Part shown: in pieces, positions 18,130 through 26,495 of the stretch
How the letters are laid out: every line of letters begins with the position of its first letter
How positions within the stretch are numbered: position 1 is the first letter of the stretch
NCBI GenBank assembly: GCA_016706425.1
Contig: JADJJR010000001.1
Location: 2,170,001-2,234,000 of the forward strand
Direction of reading: 5' to 3'
From: Elusimicrobiota bacterium
Lineage (GTDB): Bacteria; Elusimicrobiota; Elusimicrobia; FEN-1173
DNA: 64,000 bases
Program-made: the position numbers and the translations under genes
Notes under the pieces: generated by a model
The model's database searches: none
Told to the model about the DNA's origin: nothing
What the model saw: the letters and a program-made list of their open reading frames with translations, nothing else

Positions 18130-18765
18130 TCATCCTCCCCGAGTCGAACGTTGTGAAGCGAGCAGCCCCCGAAGAAACGCGAGGCCCGCGGCCCCGCTTT
18201 TTTCCGGGTGGAATTGGGTCGCCGACACCCGGTCGCGGGCGACGGCCGAACAAAACGGTTTTTCATGCACCGTGCGCGTCCAGACGTCCCGCCGATCCGC
18301 GGGCACCGGATAATACGAATGGACGAAATAGTAATGGGCCGGACGGAACCAGTCGCGCCCGATCCCCCCGGGGCGCGCCACGGCGCGGTTCCACCCCATG
18401 TGCGGCACTTTGGTGCTTTTCCGCGCGGGGCGGAATTTGACCACCCGGCCCGGCAGGACGCCAAGCCCCTTCACGCCGGGGGCCTCCTCGCTCGATTCGA
18501 ACAGCAACTGCAGGCCGAGGCAAATGCCGAAGTAGGGACGGCCGCCGCCGATCCACTCCTTTAGGAACCGGTCCACGCCCCGCCGCCGCAACACGCGGGC
18601 GGCGGCGTCAAAGGCCCCGACCCCGGGCACGACCAGCAAATCGGCCTTTTCAAGACGGCGCGGCTCCTCGGACACGAAGGCCCGCGCCCCGGCGGCGTCG
18701 AAGGCCTTCTCGACCGACCGCAGGTTGCCCATGGCGTAATCGAGGACGCCGACGGTCGTTTTCAA
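18130..18765 (-). CDS. hisH: Imidazole glycerol phosphate synthase, glutamine amidotransferase subunit
   Basis: 211 residues, class I amidotransferase. The triad is Cys in YFGICLGLQLLFESSEE and His/Glu in TQFHPEKSG; VLDYAMGNLRSVEKAF and LVVPGVGAF are typical at the N-terminus. It hydrolyses glutamine and channels ammonia to HisF. The ATG overlaps the hisB stop by 4 nt. Confidence 0.95.
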   Translation of the reverse strand: MKTTVGVLDYAMGNLRSVEKAFDAAGARAFVSEEPRRLEKADLLVVPGVGAFDAAARVLRRRGVDRFLKEWIGGGRPYFGICLGLQLLFESSEEAPGVKGLGVLPGRVVKFRPARKSTKVPHMGWNRAVARPGGIGRDWFRPAHYYFVHSYYPVPADRRDVWTRTVHEKPFCSAVARDRVSATQFHPEKSGAAGLAFLRGLLASQRSTRGG

Positions 18766-19391
18766 TCGACGAGCGTTCCTTTGGTGGAGGGCACGGTCGC
18801 CGCGCGGCGCGGATCCACGGCGACGGCCTGCGCCAGGGCGCGACCGAAACCCTTGAAAAGCGATTCGGCGATGTGATGGTTGTTCCGTCCCTGAAGCAGT
18901 TTCATGTGCAAGTTCATCCGCGCGCTCATGGCGATGGCCTGAAAAAAGTCGTCGAACAATTCGAACGCGAAGGGCGGCTTGTTTTGAACCGTGAACTTCA
19001 CTTTAAAATCGAAATAGGGCCGGCCCGAGAGGTCGAGGGCGATGTAGGAAAGCGTTTCGTCCATGGGCGTCAGGGCGCGGCCGACCCCGCGGCCGTCCGG
19101 GCGCAGGGCCTGGCCGTAGCGGACGATTCCCCGTTTATCGCCCAAGGCGGCCGCCAACACCTCGCCGAAGGTCAAGCCGATGTCCTCGACCAAATGGTGG
19201 TCGTCGATGTGTGTGTCGCCTTTGGCTTTGAGGGTCAGGTCAAAGTTGCCGTGTTTGGCGAACAGCTCCAGCATGTGGTCCAAAAAGGGCAGCGTGGTCG
19301 ACACGCGGTAACGCCCCCGACCGTCCAGCCCCAAGGCCAGGTCGACGGTGGTTTCCTTTGTCGCGCGTTTTTTCCGGGCGGTGCGATTCAT
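18762..19391 (-). CDS. hisB: Imidazoleglycerol-phosphate dehydratase
   Basis: 209 residues, the monofunctional form with no phosphatase domain. LPFLDHMLELFAKHGNFDL and DTHIDDHHLVEDIGLTFG form the first Mn site; RNNHHIAESLFKGFGRAL forms the second. Start ATG at 19391 overlaps the hisD stop by 4 nt; upstream in-frame sequence belongs to hisD antiframe. Confidence 0.95.
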   Translation of the reverse strand: MNRTARKKRATKETTVDLALGLDGRGRYRVSTTLPFLDHMLELFAKHGNFDLTLKAKGDTHIDDHHLVEDIGLTFGEVLAAALGDKRGIVRYGQALRPDGRGVGRALTPMDETLSYIALDLSGRPYFDFKVKFTVQNKPPFAFELFDDFFQAIAMSARMNLHMKLLQGRNNHHIAESLFKGFGRALAQAVAVDPRRAATVPSTKGTLVD

Positions 19392-20554
19392 GACGAAAAC
19401 CTCACTTCCAAGGACCGGGCGTGGTGCGCCAACCCCTCCGCCTCCGCGAAGAGCGCCGCGTCCGTCGCGGCGCGCCGCAACGCGGGGCGGGAGAAAGCGA
19501 TGACGCTCGTCCGTTTTAAAAAGGTCTGCACCGAGAGCCCCGAGGCGAACCGGGCCGAACGGCCCGTGGGCAAGACGTGCGAGGGTCCCGCCCAATAATC
19601 CCCGACGGCCACCGGCGACCACGGCCCCAGGAACGCCGCGCCGGCGTTGGGAATTTTCTCCAAAAGGGCGGCGGGGTTTCGCACCGCCAGCGACAAATGC
19701 TCGGGGGCCCGCCGCGAGGCCGCCCGAGCGGCCGCCGCGAGGGTGGGGACTTTCACAAAATCGCACTGGGCGCGGAACCCCGGCGCCACGGCGGCACGGA
19801 TGGCCGCCAGGGCGCGCCCGTCGGTGGAAATCAACACCGCCCGCGCCAGGGGGTCGTGTTCGGCCTGGGCCATCAAATCCGCTGCGACATACGCCGCCGG
19901 CACGGACCCGTCGGCCACCACCGCGATTTCGCTGGGGCCCGCCAGCATGTCGATGCCCACGGCGCCGAACACCTGGCGCTTGGCCTCGGTCACCCAGGCC
20001 CCGCCCGGACCGGCGATCAAATCCACCGCGGGGACCGTGGCCGTGCCGAAGGCCAGGGCCCCGATGGCGGCGACGCCCCCGATGCGGTAAATCTCGTGCA
20101 CCCCGGCCAGGGCGCAGGCCGCTAGCACCTCGGGCGTCAAGTGGCGCGGCGGCGTGGCGACGACTATCCGGGGCACGCCGGCGACGGCGGCCGGAATGGC
20201 CGTCATCAACACCGTCGATGGGTAAGCGAAGCGCCCCCCCGGCACGTAGAGACCGGCGGAGGCCACCGGGCGGACGTCCTGGCCCAGGGTGCGACCCCCG
20301 GCCGTGACGCGCCAGGAGCGGGCTCCGTGACGTTTTTCGGCCTCGTGAAAAAATCGAATGTTTCCGGCCGCCCCTTCAAGGGCGCGCCGCCGGTCGCGGG
20401 GCAAGCCCCGCAGGGCCCGGCGCGGGGCGTCGGCGGTCACGCGCCACGCCCGGGGCCCCAGGGCGAGCCCGTCAAAACGGCGCAACAACACCGCCACGGC
20501 GCGGTCCCCCCGCCGACGGATGTCTTCCAAGTAACGGGCCACGGTGTTTTTCAC
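19388..20554 (-). CDS. hisD: Histidinol dehydrogenase
   Basis: 388 residues from a GTG. It oxidises histidinol to histidine in two NAD steps. RPVASAGLYVPGG, FGTATVPAVDLIAGPG, VTEAKRQVFG, AGPSEIAVVAD, AEHDP, PEHLSL and SHVLPTGRSARFASGLSV align with the family; the Zn ligands Q/H in MAQAEHDP, D in VGDYWAG and the final His are present. It lacks about 30 N-terminal residues found in the 430-residue family members, so it is a short version rather than an obviously broken one. First his gene of the run. Confidence 0.93.
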   Translation of the reverse strand: MKNTVARYLEDIRRRGDRAVAVLLRRFDGLALGPRAWRVTADAPRRALRGLPRDRRRALEGAAGNIRFFHEAEKRHGARSWRVTAGGRTLGQDVRPVASAGLYVPGGRFAYPSTVLMTAIPAAVAGVPRIVVATPPRHLTPEVLAACALAGVHEIYRIGGVAAIGALAFGTATVPAVDLIAGPGGAWVTEAKRQVFGAVGIDMLAGPSEIAVVADGSVPAAYVAADLMAQAEHDPLARAVLISTDGRALAAIRAAVAPGFRAQCDFVKVPTLAAAARAASRRAPEHLSLAVRNPAALLEKIPNAGAAFLGPWSPVAVGDYWAGPSHVLPTGRSARFASGLSVQTFLKRTSVIAFSRPALRRAATDAALFAEAEGLAHHARSLEVRFSS

Positions 20555-20560
20555 GGGAAA

Positions 20561-20569
20561 ATTATATCA
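20561..20569 (-). promoter_or_regulatory. Extended -10 element before hisD
   Basis: TGATATAAT (extended -10 type TGnTATAAT) ends 6 nt before the hisD GTG, so the start site would coincide with the initiation codon. No good -35 lies at the usual distance. If real, hisDBHAFI-lepB-trpEG has an internal leaderless promoter. Confidence 0.45.
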
Positions 20570-20594
20570 AATGGGAAAATACGTCCGTCGGAAG

Positions 20595-22256
20595 TCAGAC
20601 GTCGGCCCGCGACAAGTGGCGGTGCCCCCACACCAAGGGCAGGAAGAAGGCCAGAAGGTTCAAAAGGGCCATAACCGCGAGGACCGCCGCCACGACCGGC
20701 CCGGACCACAGGGACCGCCCCACCACGGCTGAAAAATAATGCATGCGCATCAAAACCGCCTCCAGGGCCAGCGTCAAGGCCACGTACAGGAGCCCCGTGA
20801 CCATAAACAGCACGCCCCCGGCGGAGGTTTGAATTTGCGCCACGTTTTCCACACCGAACCGGGGAAACAAGGCGCCGAAACCCACGCCCATGCCCGCGAG
20901 CGTCACCGCCATGACGAGCACCGTGAGGTTGGACAGCCGGGTCACGAAGGGATCCACGCCGAGAAAATGGTTCGACACACCCACCAGCACCACGCCCAAA
21001 ACCGCGATGGGCGCCACCCCACCCAAAAATTTGCTCCAGAGTATTTCCCAGAGGCTCAGCGGCGCCGACCGCAGGGCCCACCAGGATCGGCCCTCCAGGC
21101 TGACGGCGGGAAACACGAACCGCAGGGCCACCGAGGCCAAAACGAATCCCGTCATCCCGATGTTCAGGAAGGACACCAGCCCTTTCAGGAACCGGGAATC
21201 CAAAGGAAGCTTGTGGATGCTCAGGAGATAAACGGCGGCCACCGAGGCCAGCATCAAGAGCTGGGACCATTGGTTGGGGTCCCGAAAAAAAACGGCCAGA
21301 TCCTTGCCCAGGATCGCCCGAAACCGCGTTCCAAAAAAACCGGGCACCCCCCGCCACTCCGCGCCGAGGGGGCGGCGCTTTTTCCGTCGGTCGCATTCCT
21401 GGGCCGCGACCCATCCGGCGTAGTACGACCGCTCCCCCGCCGCGACGAGAAGCGCGAAGGCCAGCGCGGCCGCGAACACCAGCGCGGCGCCGTAAAACAC
21501 CGCCTCCCGAGCCGAACCGTTCAGAAACGCCGCCACCGCCTGGGCGTACCAGGTCGAAGGCAACCAGGGGGACGACGGCGCCTCAAGCAGGGCGATGTAT
21601 TCCAGGGTCGCGGACATGGTGTCCGCCCGTAAAAACTTCGCCGGGGCCAACCACCGGACCCACAGAAAGAGCCCCGTGCAGATCCCCATCGCGACGGCCA
21701 GCATGATGTCGCGGACCCGCCGGGCGGGAAACACCCGCATGAGGCCCAGGGACAGGCCGATCCCGCCCGCGCTCGCCAACCACGCAAAGGGCATTCCCAA
21801 AACCGCGAGCAATAAATAAAAACCGGCCCCCTGCCCCGTCACCCGGCCGTAGGCCGCCAGGAAGGGGAGCAGAGCCAAAACCATCATCCAGGAAGAGAAA
21901 ACGGCGGTTTCGAGGGATTTGAAGGCGAACAGCGTGCGGTGGGGCAGAGGCGTGTGGACCAGGAGCGCCAGATCCCGTGCGAAAAAAAGCGTCGTGAAAG
22001 ACGTGATGGTGGCGGAAAAGAGGATCATGAAAAACGCGGTCAGAAGGGCCATCGACAGGATCTTGACCAAAAGAAGCGGCCCCGCCAATTCCACCCCGTG
22101 GACCGCCCGCAGGAATCGCAACGCGCCCCAATGGAGGAAAACAAAAAACAAAATGCCCAGGGCGGCAAAGGCCGCCGCCTTCCATCGTTCCGGGCCCGTG
22201 CTGCGAACGATCCGGTTTTTCAGTTTCAGAAATTGGATTTTGAGAAGGAGGATCAA
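20595..22256 (-). CDS. ABC-2 type transporter permease
   Basis: 553 residues with about twelve hydrophobic segments (for example 28-50, 65-95, 115-150, 170-200, and a run between 350 and 545), no extracellular Cys pattern and no ATPase motifs. A TTG start overlaps the ATPase stop by 4 nt, so it is the membrane partner of 22253-23005. Family members are large ABC-2 exporters; the cargo is not deducible. It ends 40 nt before hisD. Confidence 0.8.
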   Translation of the reverse strand: MILLLKIQFLKLKNRIVRSTGPERWKAAAFAALGILFFVFLHWGALRFLRAVHGVELAGPLLLVKILSMALLTAFFMILFSATITSFTTLFFARDLALLVHTPLPHRTLFAFKSLETAVFSSWMMVLALLPFLAAYGRVTGQGAGFYLLLAVLGMPFAWLASAGGIGLSLGLMRVFPARRVRDIMLAVAMGICTGLFLWVRWLAPAKFLRADTMSATLEYIALLEAPSSPWLPSTWYAQAVAAFLNGSAREAVFYGAALVFAAALAFALLVAAGERSYYAGWVAAQECDRRKKRRPLGAEWRGVPGFFGTRFRAILGKDLAVFFRDPNQWSQLLMLASVAAVYLLSIHKLPLDSRFLKGLVSFLNIGMTGFVLASVALRFVFPAVSLEGRSWWALRSAPLSLWEILWSKFLGGVAPIAVLGVVLVGVSNHFLGVDPFVTRLSNLTVLVMAVTLAGMGVGFGALFPRFGVENVAQIQTSAGGVLFMVTGLLYVALTLALEAVLMRMHYFSAVVGRSLWSGPVVAAVLAVMALLNLLAFFLPLVWGHRHLSRADV

Positions 22257-23005
22257 TCGAGGGCGCGCAAAAGGTCTTTGTCACGGTCGCCGCCGGTCAA
22301 CGACAGGAACACATCCTCCAAACTGCCCCCACTCGAAGACTGGGCGCGCAGTTCCGCCAGCGTGCCCGCGCGCGTCACCCGCCCCCGTTCCACGATGCCC
22401 ACCCGGTGGCAAAGCCGCTCGGCGATTTCCAGCACGTGCGTGCACATGAACAGCGTCACGCCCCGGCGGGCGAGCGTCTGAAAAATATCCTTCACCAACC
22501 GCGCGCTTTTGGGATCCAGTCCCACCATGGGCTCGTCCAAGAACAGGACCTTGGGTTGATGGAGGAGAACCCCGGCCAGCACCAACTTTTGCCGCATGCC
22601 GTGGGAAAACGTTTCCACCAACTCGTCGCCGCGATCGGCGATCTCGAACATCTCGAGCAATTCGGGGATTTTCTTCTTTTGATACCCCCCATCCACCTCG
22701 TAGAGGTCGCCCACGAAACGGAGGAATTCGTGGCCGGTGAGGTGGGGGTACACGTAGGGCTGGTCCGGCACGAGTCCGAGGATTTTTTTGGCGGCGCGCG
22801 GGTCGGCCTGCACGTCGTGGCCGCCGATAAAAACCCGACCCGCGGTCGGCCGCAGAAGGCCGGTGAGCAGCTTGACGGTCGTGGTTTTGCCGGCCCCGTT
22901 GGGGCCGAGATAACCGAAGATCTCGCCGGGGGCGATGTCGAGGTCGAGGGCGTCGACCGCGGTGACGTCGCCGAACCGTTTGGTGAGGCCCTCGGCGCGG
23001 ATCAT
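22253..23005 (-). CDS. ABC transporter ATP-binding protein
   Basis: 250 residues: Walker A GPNGAGKT at 34-41, Q-loop LVPDQPYVYPHLTG, signature SHGMRQKLVLAG, Walker B VLFLDEPMVGLD and H-loop CTHVLEIAE. This is the CcmA/DrrA-like class that powers ABC-2 exporters. Start ATG at 23005 chosen because the motif spacing fits; overlaps the dolichol-kinase-like gene stop by 4 nt. Confidence 0.93.
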   Translation of the reverse strand: MIRAEGLTKRFGDVTAVDALDLDIAPGEIFGYLGPNGAGKTTTVKLLTGLLRPTAGRVFIGGHDVQADPRAAKKILGLVPDQPYVYPHLTGHEFLRFVGDLYEVDGGYQKKKIPELLEMFEIADRGDELVETFSHGMRQKLVLAGVLLHQPKVLFLDEPMVGLDPKSARLVKDIFQTLARRGVTLFMCTHVLEIAERLCHRVGIVERGRVTRAGTLAELRAQSSSGGSLEDVFLSLTGGDRDKDLLRALD

Positions 23006-23523
23006 ACCCAAAGACGAAGCGCCGTCAGCACCGCGCCGCCGGCCAGCGGCACGGTGACGTTGTCGTTCCAGCGGGTCGAAAACGCTTCCACCACGGCCAC
23101 CGCCAGGGCGGCCAAAAGGGGCTCGGCCCCGCCGGCCCCCGCCGTCAGGCCCCAGACGCCCACCGCCCAAGCGCTTAAAAAAACGGCCAACGTGCCTTCG
23201 GCGCTTTTCGCGCCGATCCGCAAATGGCCGACGGTCCGTCCCACCCATTCCCCCACGGGATCGGCCACCGCCGAGAACAAAAACGCCGCGCGCGCGATGT
23301 CGGGCGCGGGGAAACACACCGCCGCGCCCAGGCACCCCGCCCACGTCCACCAGGCCCCCGACGGGCCCGGCCGGGTTTCGGAGCGGCGCCGGATTTCAAA
23401 AACGGTTTGAACCCCCCAGCCCGCCGCCAAAAAGCCGATCGCTCCCCAGCGCCCCGCCGTCCCGAGAACGACGGCCGCGATCAAGCCGATGCCGTGAAAT
23501 CCTTTGGCGCGTAAATAATTCAC
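23002..23523 (-). CDS. Dolichol/phytol kinase-like (Dgk1/VTE5/Sec59 family) membrane protein
   Basis: 173 residues, about five membrane segments. FSAVADPVGEWVGRTVG, KSAEGTLAVFLSA and the C-terminal VEAFSTRWNDNVTVPL are the family signatures of CTP-dependent lipid kinases related to phosphatidate cytidylyltransferase. The lipid substrate (prenol, polyprenol or diacylglycerol) is unknown. I take GTG 23523, which overlaps the previous stop (GTGA), over a GTG at 23559 that would overlap 40 nt. Confidence 0.7.
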   Translation of the reverse strand: MNYLRAKGFHGIGLIAAVVLGTAGRWGAIGFLAAGWGVQTVFEIRRRSETRPGPSGAWWTWAGCLGAAVCFPAPDIARAAFLFSAVADPVGEWVGRTVGHLRIGAKSAEGTLAVFLSAWAVGVWGLTAGAGGAEPLLAALAVAVVEAFSTRWNDNVTVPLAGGAVLTALRLWV

Positions 23524-24281
23524 GGCCCCCGCCGTCCGGCCAGGACCGCCGCGACCCACCGGCCGATCCCGGACAGCGCGTCCCCGGCGCGATCGATCAA
23601 CAAAAACGTGTTCAGCGCCCAGGCGTCACGGAAAGCCGCGAGGGACACCGCCCGGGGAAAAAGCGCCTTGGCCACCAGCGCGAGGACGAGCGCGTTCGCC
23701 AGGGCAATCAAAACGAGGGAGAAGAAGCGTCCCGCCTGACGGAGATCCGGCTGGTCCTGCCGCAGGGCGTGGACCGTCAGGGCCGCGTGAAAGGCCAGCG
23801 TAAAGCCGAGGCCGGCGCCGACCCACAGGGGCGGCGCCGCCAAATCCGCGTACCGCCGGACCAGGGCGTAGAGACCCAGCACCCCCACGGCGTAAATCGG
23901 AACGCAATAGGGCGCCAGGGCCACGGCGACGTTGGAACCCGACAAACGGACTTCGCCGCCTTTGTCCGAAACGAACAGGGATTTCACTTTGTAACCGGAA
24001 AACGCCGCGGCCACGGCGTGGGTCAGTTCATGGCCGAAGACATAGAGCGTCATGGGACGGCGAAACACCCACTGCAAAAGGAGGTAAAGACCGGCGCCCG
24101 CCAGGAAGGGCAAAGCGTCCATCCAGAGGGGCGCCACCGCGCGAACTTGGCGGGCGAGGGCGACCCAGGCCCCCACGGTTGGCACCGCGAGAAGCAGGCC
24201 GAGCGCGGGATAAACGACCGCGCGCGCGGAAAGGAATCGGGGAAGGGGGCTTTTCTTGCGAAACCGTTGCCGACGGGCCAC
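23520..24281 (-). CDS. M50-like membrane metalloprotease homologue
   Basis: 253 residues, six or so membrane segments. HELTH (84-88) in YVFGHELTHAVAA gives an HExxH zinc motif within a predicted helix, followed by a short loop ending in SGSNVAVALAPY. This resembles M50 site-2-protease-like proteins that lack a PDZ domain. No clear third ligand (NxxPxxxxD) was seen, so proteolytic activity is uncertain. Start ATG; 9 nt after panD. Confidence 0.65.
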   Translation of the reverse strand: MARRQRFRKKSPLPRFLSARAVVYPALGLLLAVPTVGAWVALARQVRAVAPLWMDALPFLAGAGLYLLLQWVFRRPMTLYVFGHELTHAVAAAFSGYKVKSLFVSDKGGEVRLSGSNVAVALAPYCVPIYAVGVLGLYALVRRYADLAAPPLWVGAGLGFTLAFHAALTVHALRQDQPDLRQAGRFFSLVLIALANALVLALVAKALFPRAVSLAAFRDAWALNTFLLIDRAGDALSGIGRWVAAVLAGRRGP

Positions 24282-24290
24282 GGGGGGGTG

Positions 24291-24659
24291 TTAGCCGGCG
24301 GCGGCGCCCGGTTTTTCGCGGAGGAATTTGAGGAACCGGTTTTTTTTATCAACCAGAACCACCCGCGCCCGGGGGGGACGGGGCGCGACCGCGAAGGTCA
24401 TCAAAATCACCTCGTGCCCTTTTTTGATCAGGCGGCTGGCCGCGCCGTTGGCGCAGATGTCTCCGCCGCCGGGGCGCCCGCGAATCAGGTAGGTCTCGAG
24501 GCGGGCGCCGTTCGTGTTGTCCACGACCAAGACCTTTTCGTGTTCCAACATGCCCGCCTTGTCCAACAAATCGCCATCGACCGTCATGGAGCCAACGTAA
24601 TGCAGGTTGGCGTCGGTGACGGTGGCGTTGTGGATTTTCGCGTTGAGAAAAATTCGCAT
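24291..24659 (-). CDS. panD: Aspartate 1-decarboxylase
   Basis: 122 residues, pyruvoyl enzyme making beta-alanine for pantothenate. The self-cleavage site is G23-S24 in HYVGSMTVD, with K8, the NTNGARLETYLIRG segment and ICANGAASRL conserved. The ATG overlaps the stop of the upstream gene (TGATG). The upstream in-frame extension is rejected because PanD proteins begin here. Confidence 0.93.
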   Translation of the reverse strand: MRIFLNAKIHNATVTDANLHYVGSMTVDGDLLDKAGMLEHEKVLVVDNTNGARLETYLIRGRPGGGDICANGAASRLIKKGHEVILMTFAVAPRPPRARVVLVDKKNRFLKFLREKPGAAAG

Positions 24660-25405
24660 CAACGGGATTGTACCAAAGCGGAAGCCCCGTCGGGGTCGAT
24701 CCACGCCCGCAGGCGTTCGTGGGCGGGCCAAAAAGACGCCGCGGGCACCGTGATCCACCAATCGCCGGGACGATCCCCGTACCGGACCGGTCCGCCGACG
24801 ACGGCGACGTCGAACCCGGCGGCTTTAAGGAGGGCGACCGCGCCGTTCGCGGTGCGGCGGCCCCGGGTGGAAAACACCACGCGCCGATCGTCGGTATCGC
24901 CCGGATCCGGATCGAGCATCCAAGGTTCCACGGGCAGGCGCCGCTGAGCCAAATCCCGCCGCCACAATTCCCGGGCCGCCGGCGCCCGCAGGCGCGCCCG
25001 GCGCGACCAGGGGGATTCCGGCGGCGCGGCGTGCCGGTAAACGGCGCGGTAATTGTAGAACGCAAGCTTTGCCGGGGATTCGGCCGATCGAATCTCGTGC
25101 CGGGCCTGCAGGATGTCCGTTTCCAAGCGGAGGATGTCGCGGGAACCAGGCGCGCGGGCGCGGCCGGCGGCCCATCGGTCCGCTTCCCGGGCGAAGGCCC
25201 GCTCCAGAGCCTCGCGCCGTCGGGCCGGGTCGAGGGCCTCGGCCCAGGCCGTGTCGGCCCGGTGGCAGAGGCGGCGGGCCCGGGCCAAGGTCTCCAAAGC
25301 CAAGACCGCGTAGAGCCCGAGAAGGGAAAGGAGAAACGGCCCCGTCCAACGGAAGGACAAGCGGCGCACCGCCGGCCGGACCGCGCCGGACCGCCGCGGG
25401 GTCAC
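24659..25405 (-). CDS. Hypothetical single-pass membrane protein
   Basis: 248 residues. One membrane helix (about 23-42) follows a basic N-terminus; the rest is charged and helical (AWAEALDPARRREALERAFAREADRW is typical) with a compact C-terminal alpha/beta segment ending GASALVQSR. The helix placement suggests a periplasmic domain. I do not recognise the family. It sits between a response regulator and panD with 4-nt and 1-nt overlaps, so it is co-expressed with them. Confidence 0.7.
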   Translation of the reverse strand: MTPRRSGAVRPAVRRLSFRWTGPFLLSLLGLYAVLALETLARARRLCHRADTAWAEALDPARRREALERAFAREADRWAAGRARAPGSRDILRLETDILQARHEIRSAESPAKLAFYNYRAVYRHAAPPESPWSRRARLRAPAARELWRRDLAQRRLPVEPWMLDPDPGDTDDRRVVFSTRGRRTANGAVALLKAAGFDVAVVGGPVRYGDRPGDWWITVPAASFWPAHERLRAWIDPDGASALVQSR

Positions 25406-25791
25406 CGGCCGGCGACGATCGCCCGCACTTGCTTCAAGAGGTCCTCGGTGCGGACGGGTTTGGTGAACACTTTGCGAACGTTGCGGCTGTGGTCCAAAAC
25501 AGTTCGGGTGTCGTCGGCGTCGGCGTAGGCGCTCACCACCACCACGGGGATGGTGGCGGTTTCGGGCGCATCGCCCAACTTGCGCAGGACCGTGAGGCCG
25601 TCCATTTCGGGCAGGGCGAGGTCGAGCAGAACGGCCGCGGGCTGTTCCGTTTGGATCATCTTCAAGCCTTCCAGCCCGTTCCGGGCGACGTGCACCTCAA
25701 ACCCTTCGGCTTCAAGGGTTTGCACGAAAAAATCGGAGATGGCCTCGTCGTCTTCCACCACAATCGCGATGGTCTTTTTGAGTGCGTCCAT
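25402..25791 (-). CDS. Stand-alone response regulator receiver protein
   Basis: 129 residues, a CheY-like receiver with no output domain. Acidic pocket E13/D14/D15 in VVEDDEA, phospho-acceptor D57 in VLLDLALPEMDG, Ser in VVVSAYAD and Lys in FTKPVRTEDLL. No histidine kinase is adjacent. Its ATG overlaps the sdhB stop (TAATG) and its stop overlaps the next start, so it is translated with the succinate dehydrogenase genes. Confidence 0.92.
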   Translation of the reverse strand: MDALKKTIAIVVEDDEAISDFFVQTLEAEGFEVHVARNGLEGLKMIQTEQPAAVLLDLALPEMDGLTVLRKLGDAPETATIPVVVVSAYADADDTRTVLDHSRNVRKVFTKPVRTEDLLKQVRAIVAGR

Positions 25792-26495
25792 TATTCCCTC
25801 CGGAAGAGCAACGCCCGTTTGACGTCGGCGATGGCGCCCGTGATGTCGATGTCCCGGGGACAGGCCTCGACGCAGTTGAAAACCGTCCGGCATTTCCAAA
25901 CGCCGTCCGGCCCGTCCATGAGCGCCAGTCGCTCGGCGCCCGCGCGGTCGCGGTCGTCGAAAACGAACCGGTGCGCGTTGACGAAGGCGGCCGGGCCCAG
26001 GTAATTCCCATCGGCCCAATACGACGGGCAACTCGTGGTGCAGGCGCCGCACAAAATACACTTCGTCGTGTCGTCGTAACGGGCGCGGGCCTCCGGGGAC
26101 TGCCGCCGTTCCTCTGTCGAAACGGGCTCGTCGTTGATCAAAAAAGGCTTCAGGGATTTGAACTTGGCGAAAAAGGGCTCCATATCCACGACCAAGTCCT
26201 TGATCACCCGAAAACCTTTCATGGGCTCGATGGTGATGCGGCCGCCTTCCACGACGTCCTTCACCAACACTTTGCAGGCCAGGCGGTTGCGCCCGTTGAT
26301 CCGCAAGGCGTCGGAGCCGCAGATGCCGTGGGCGCAGGAGCGCCGGTAGGTGAGGCTTCCGTCACACCGCCATTTGGCCTCGTTCAAGGCGTCCAAAACC
26401 CGGTCGGTGGGGGCCACCTCCACGTCGAACTCCTCCCAACGGGAGGCCGTGTCCTTGGCGGGATCAAAGCGCGTCACCCGGAGCGTTATTTTCAT
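25791..26495 (-). CDS. sdhB: Succinate dehydrogenase iron-sulfur subunit
   Basis: 234 residues. The [2Fe-2S] site is CAHGICGSD...RLAC (C54, C59, D62, with Asp as third ligand as in E. coli SdhB). CILCGACTTSCP and CRTVFNCVEACP hold the [4Fe-4S] and [3Fe-4S] clusters. It passes electrons from SdhA to the membrane subunits. ATG at 26495 overlaps the sdhA stop. Confidence 0.95.
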   Translation of the reverse strand: MKITLRVTRFDPAKDTASRWEEFDVEVAPTDRVLDALNEAKWRCDGSLTYRRSCAHGICGSDALRINGRNRLACKVLVKDVVEGGRITIEPMKGFRVIKDLVVDMEPFFAKFKSLKPFLINDEPVSTEERRQSPEARARYDDTTKCILCGACTTSCPSYWADGNYLGPAAFVNAHRFVFDDRDRAGAERLALMDGPDGVWKCRTVFNCVEACPRDIDITGAIADVKRALLFRRE

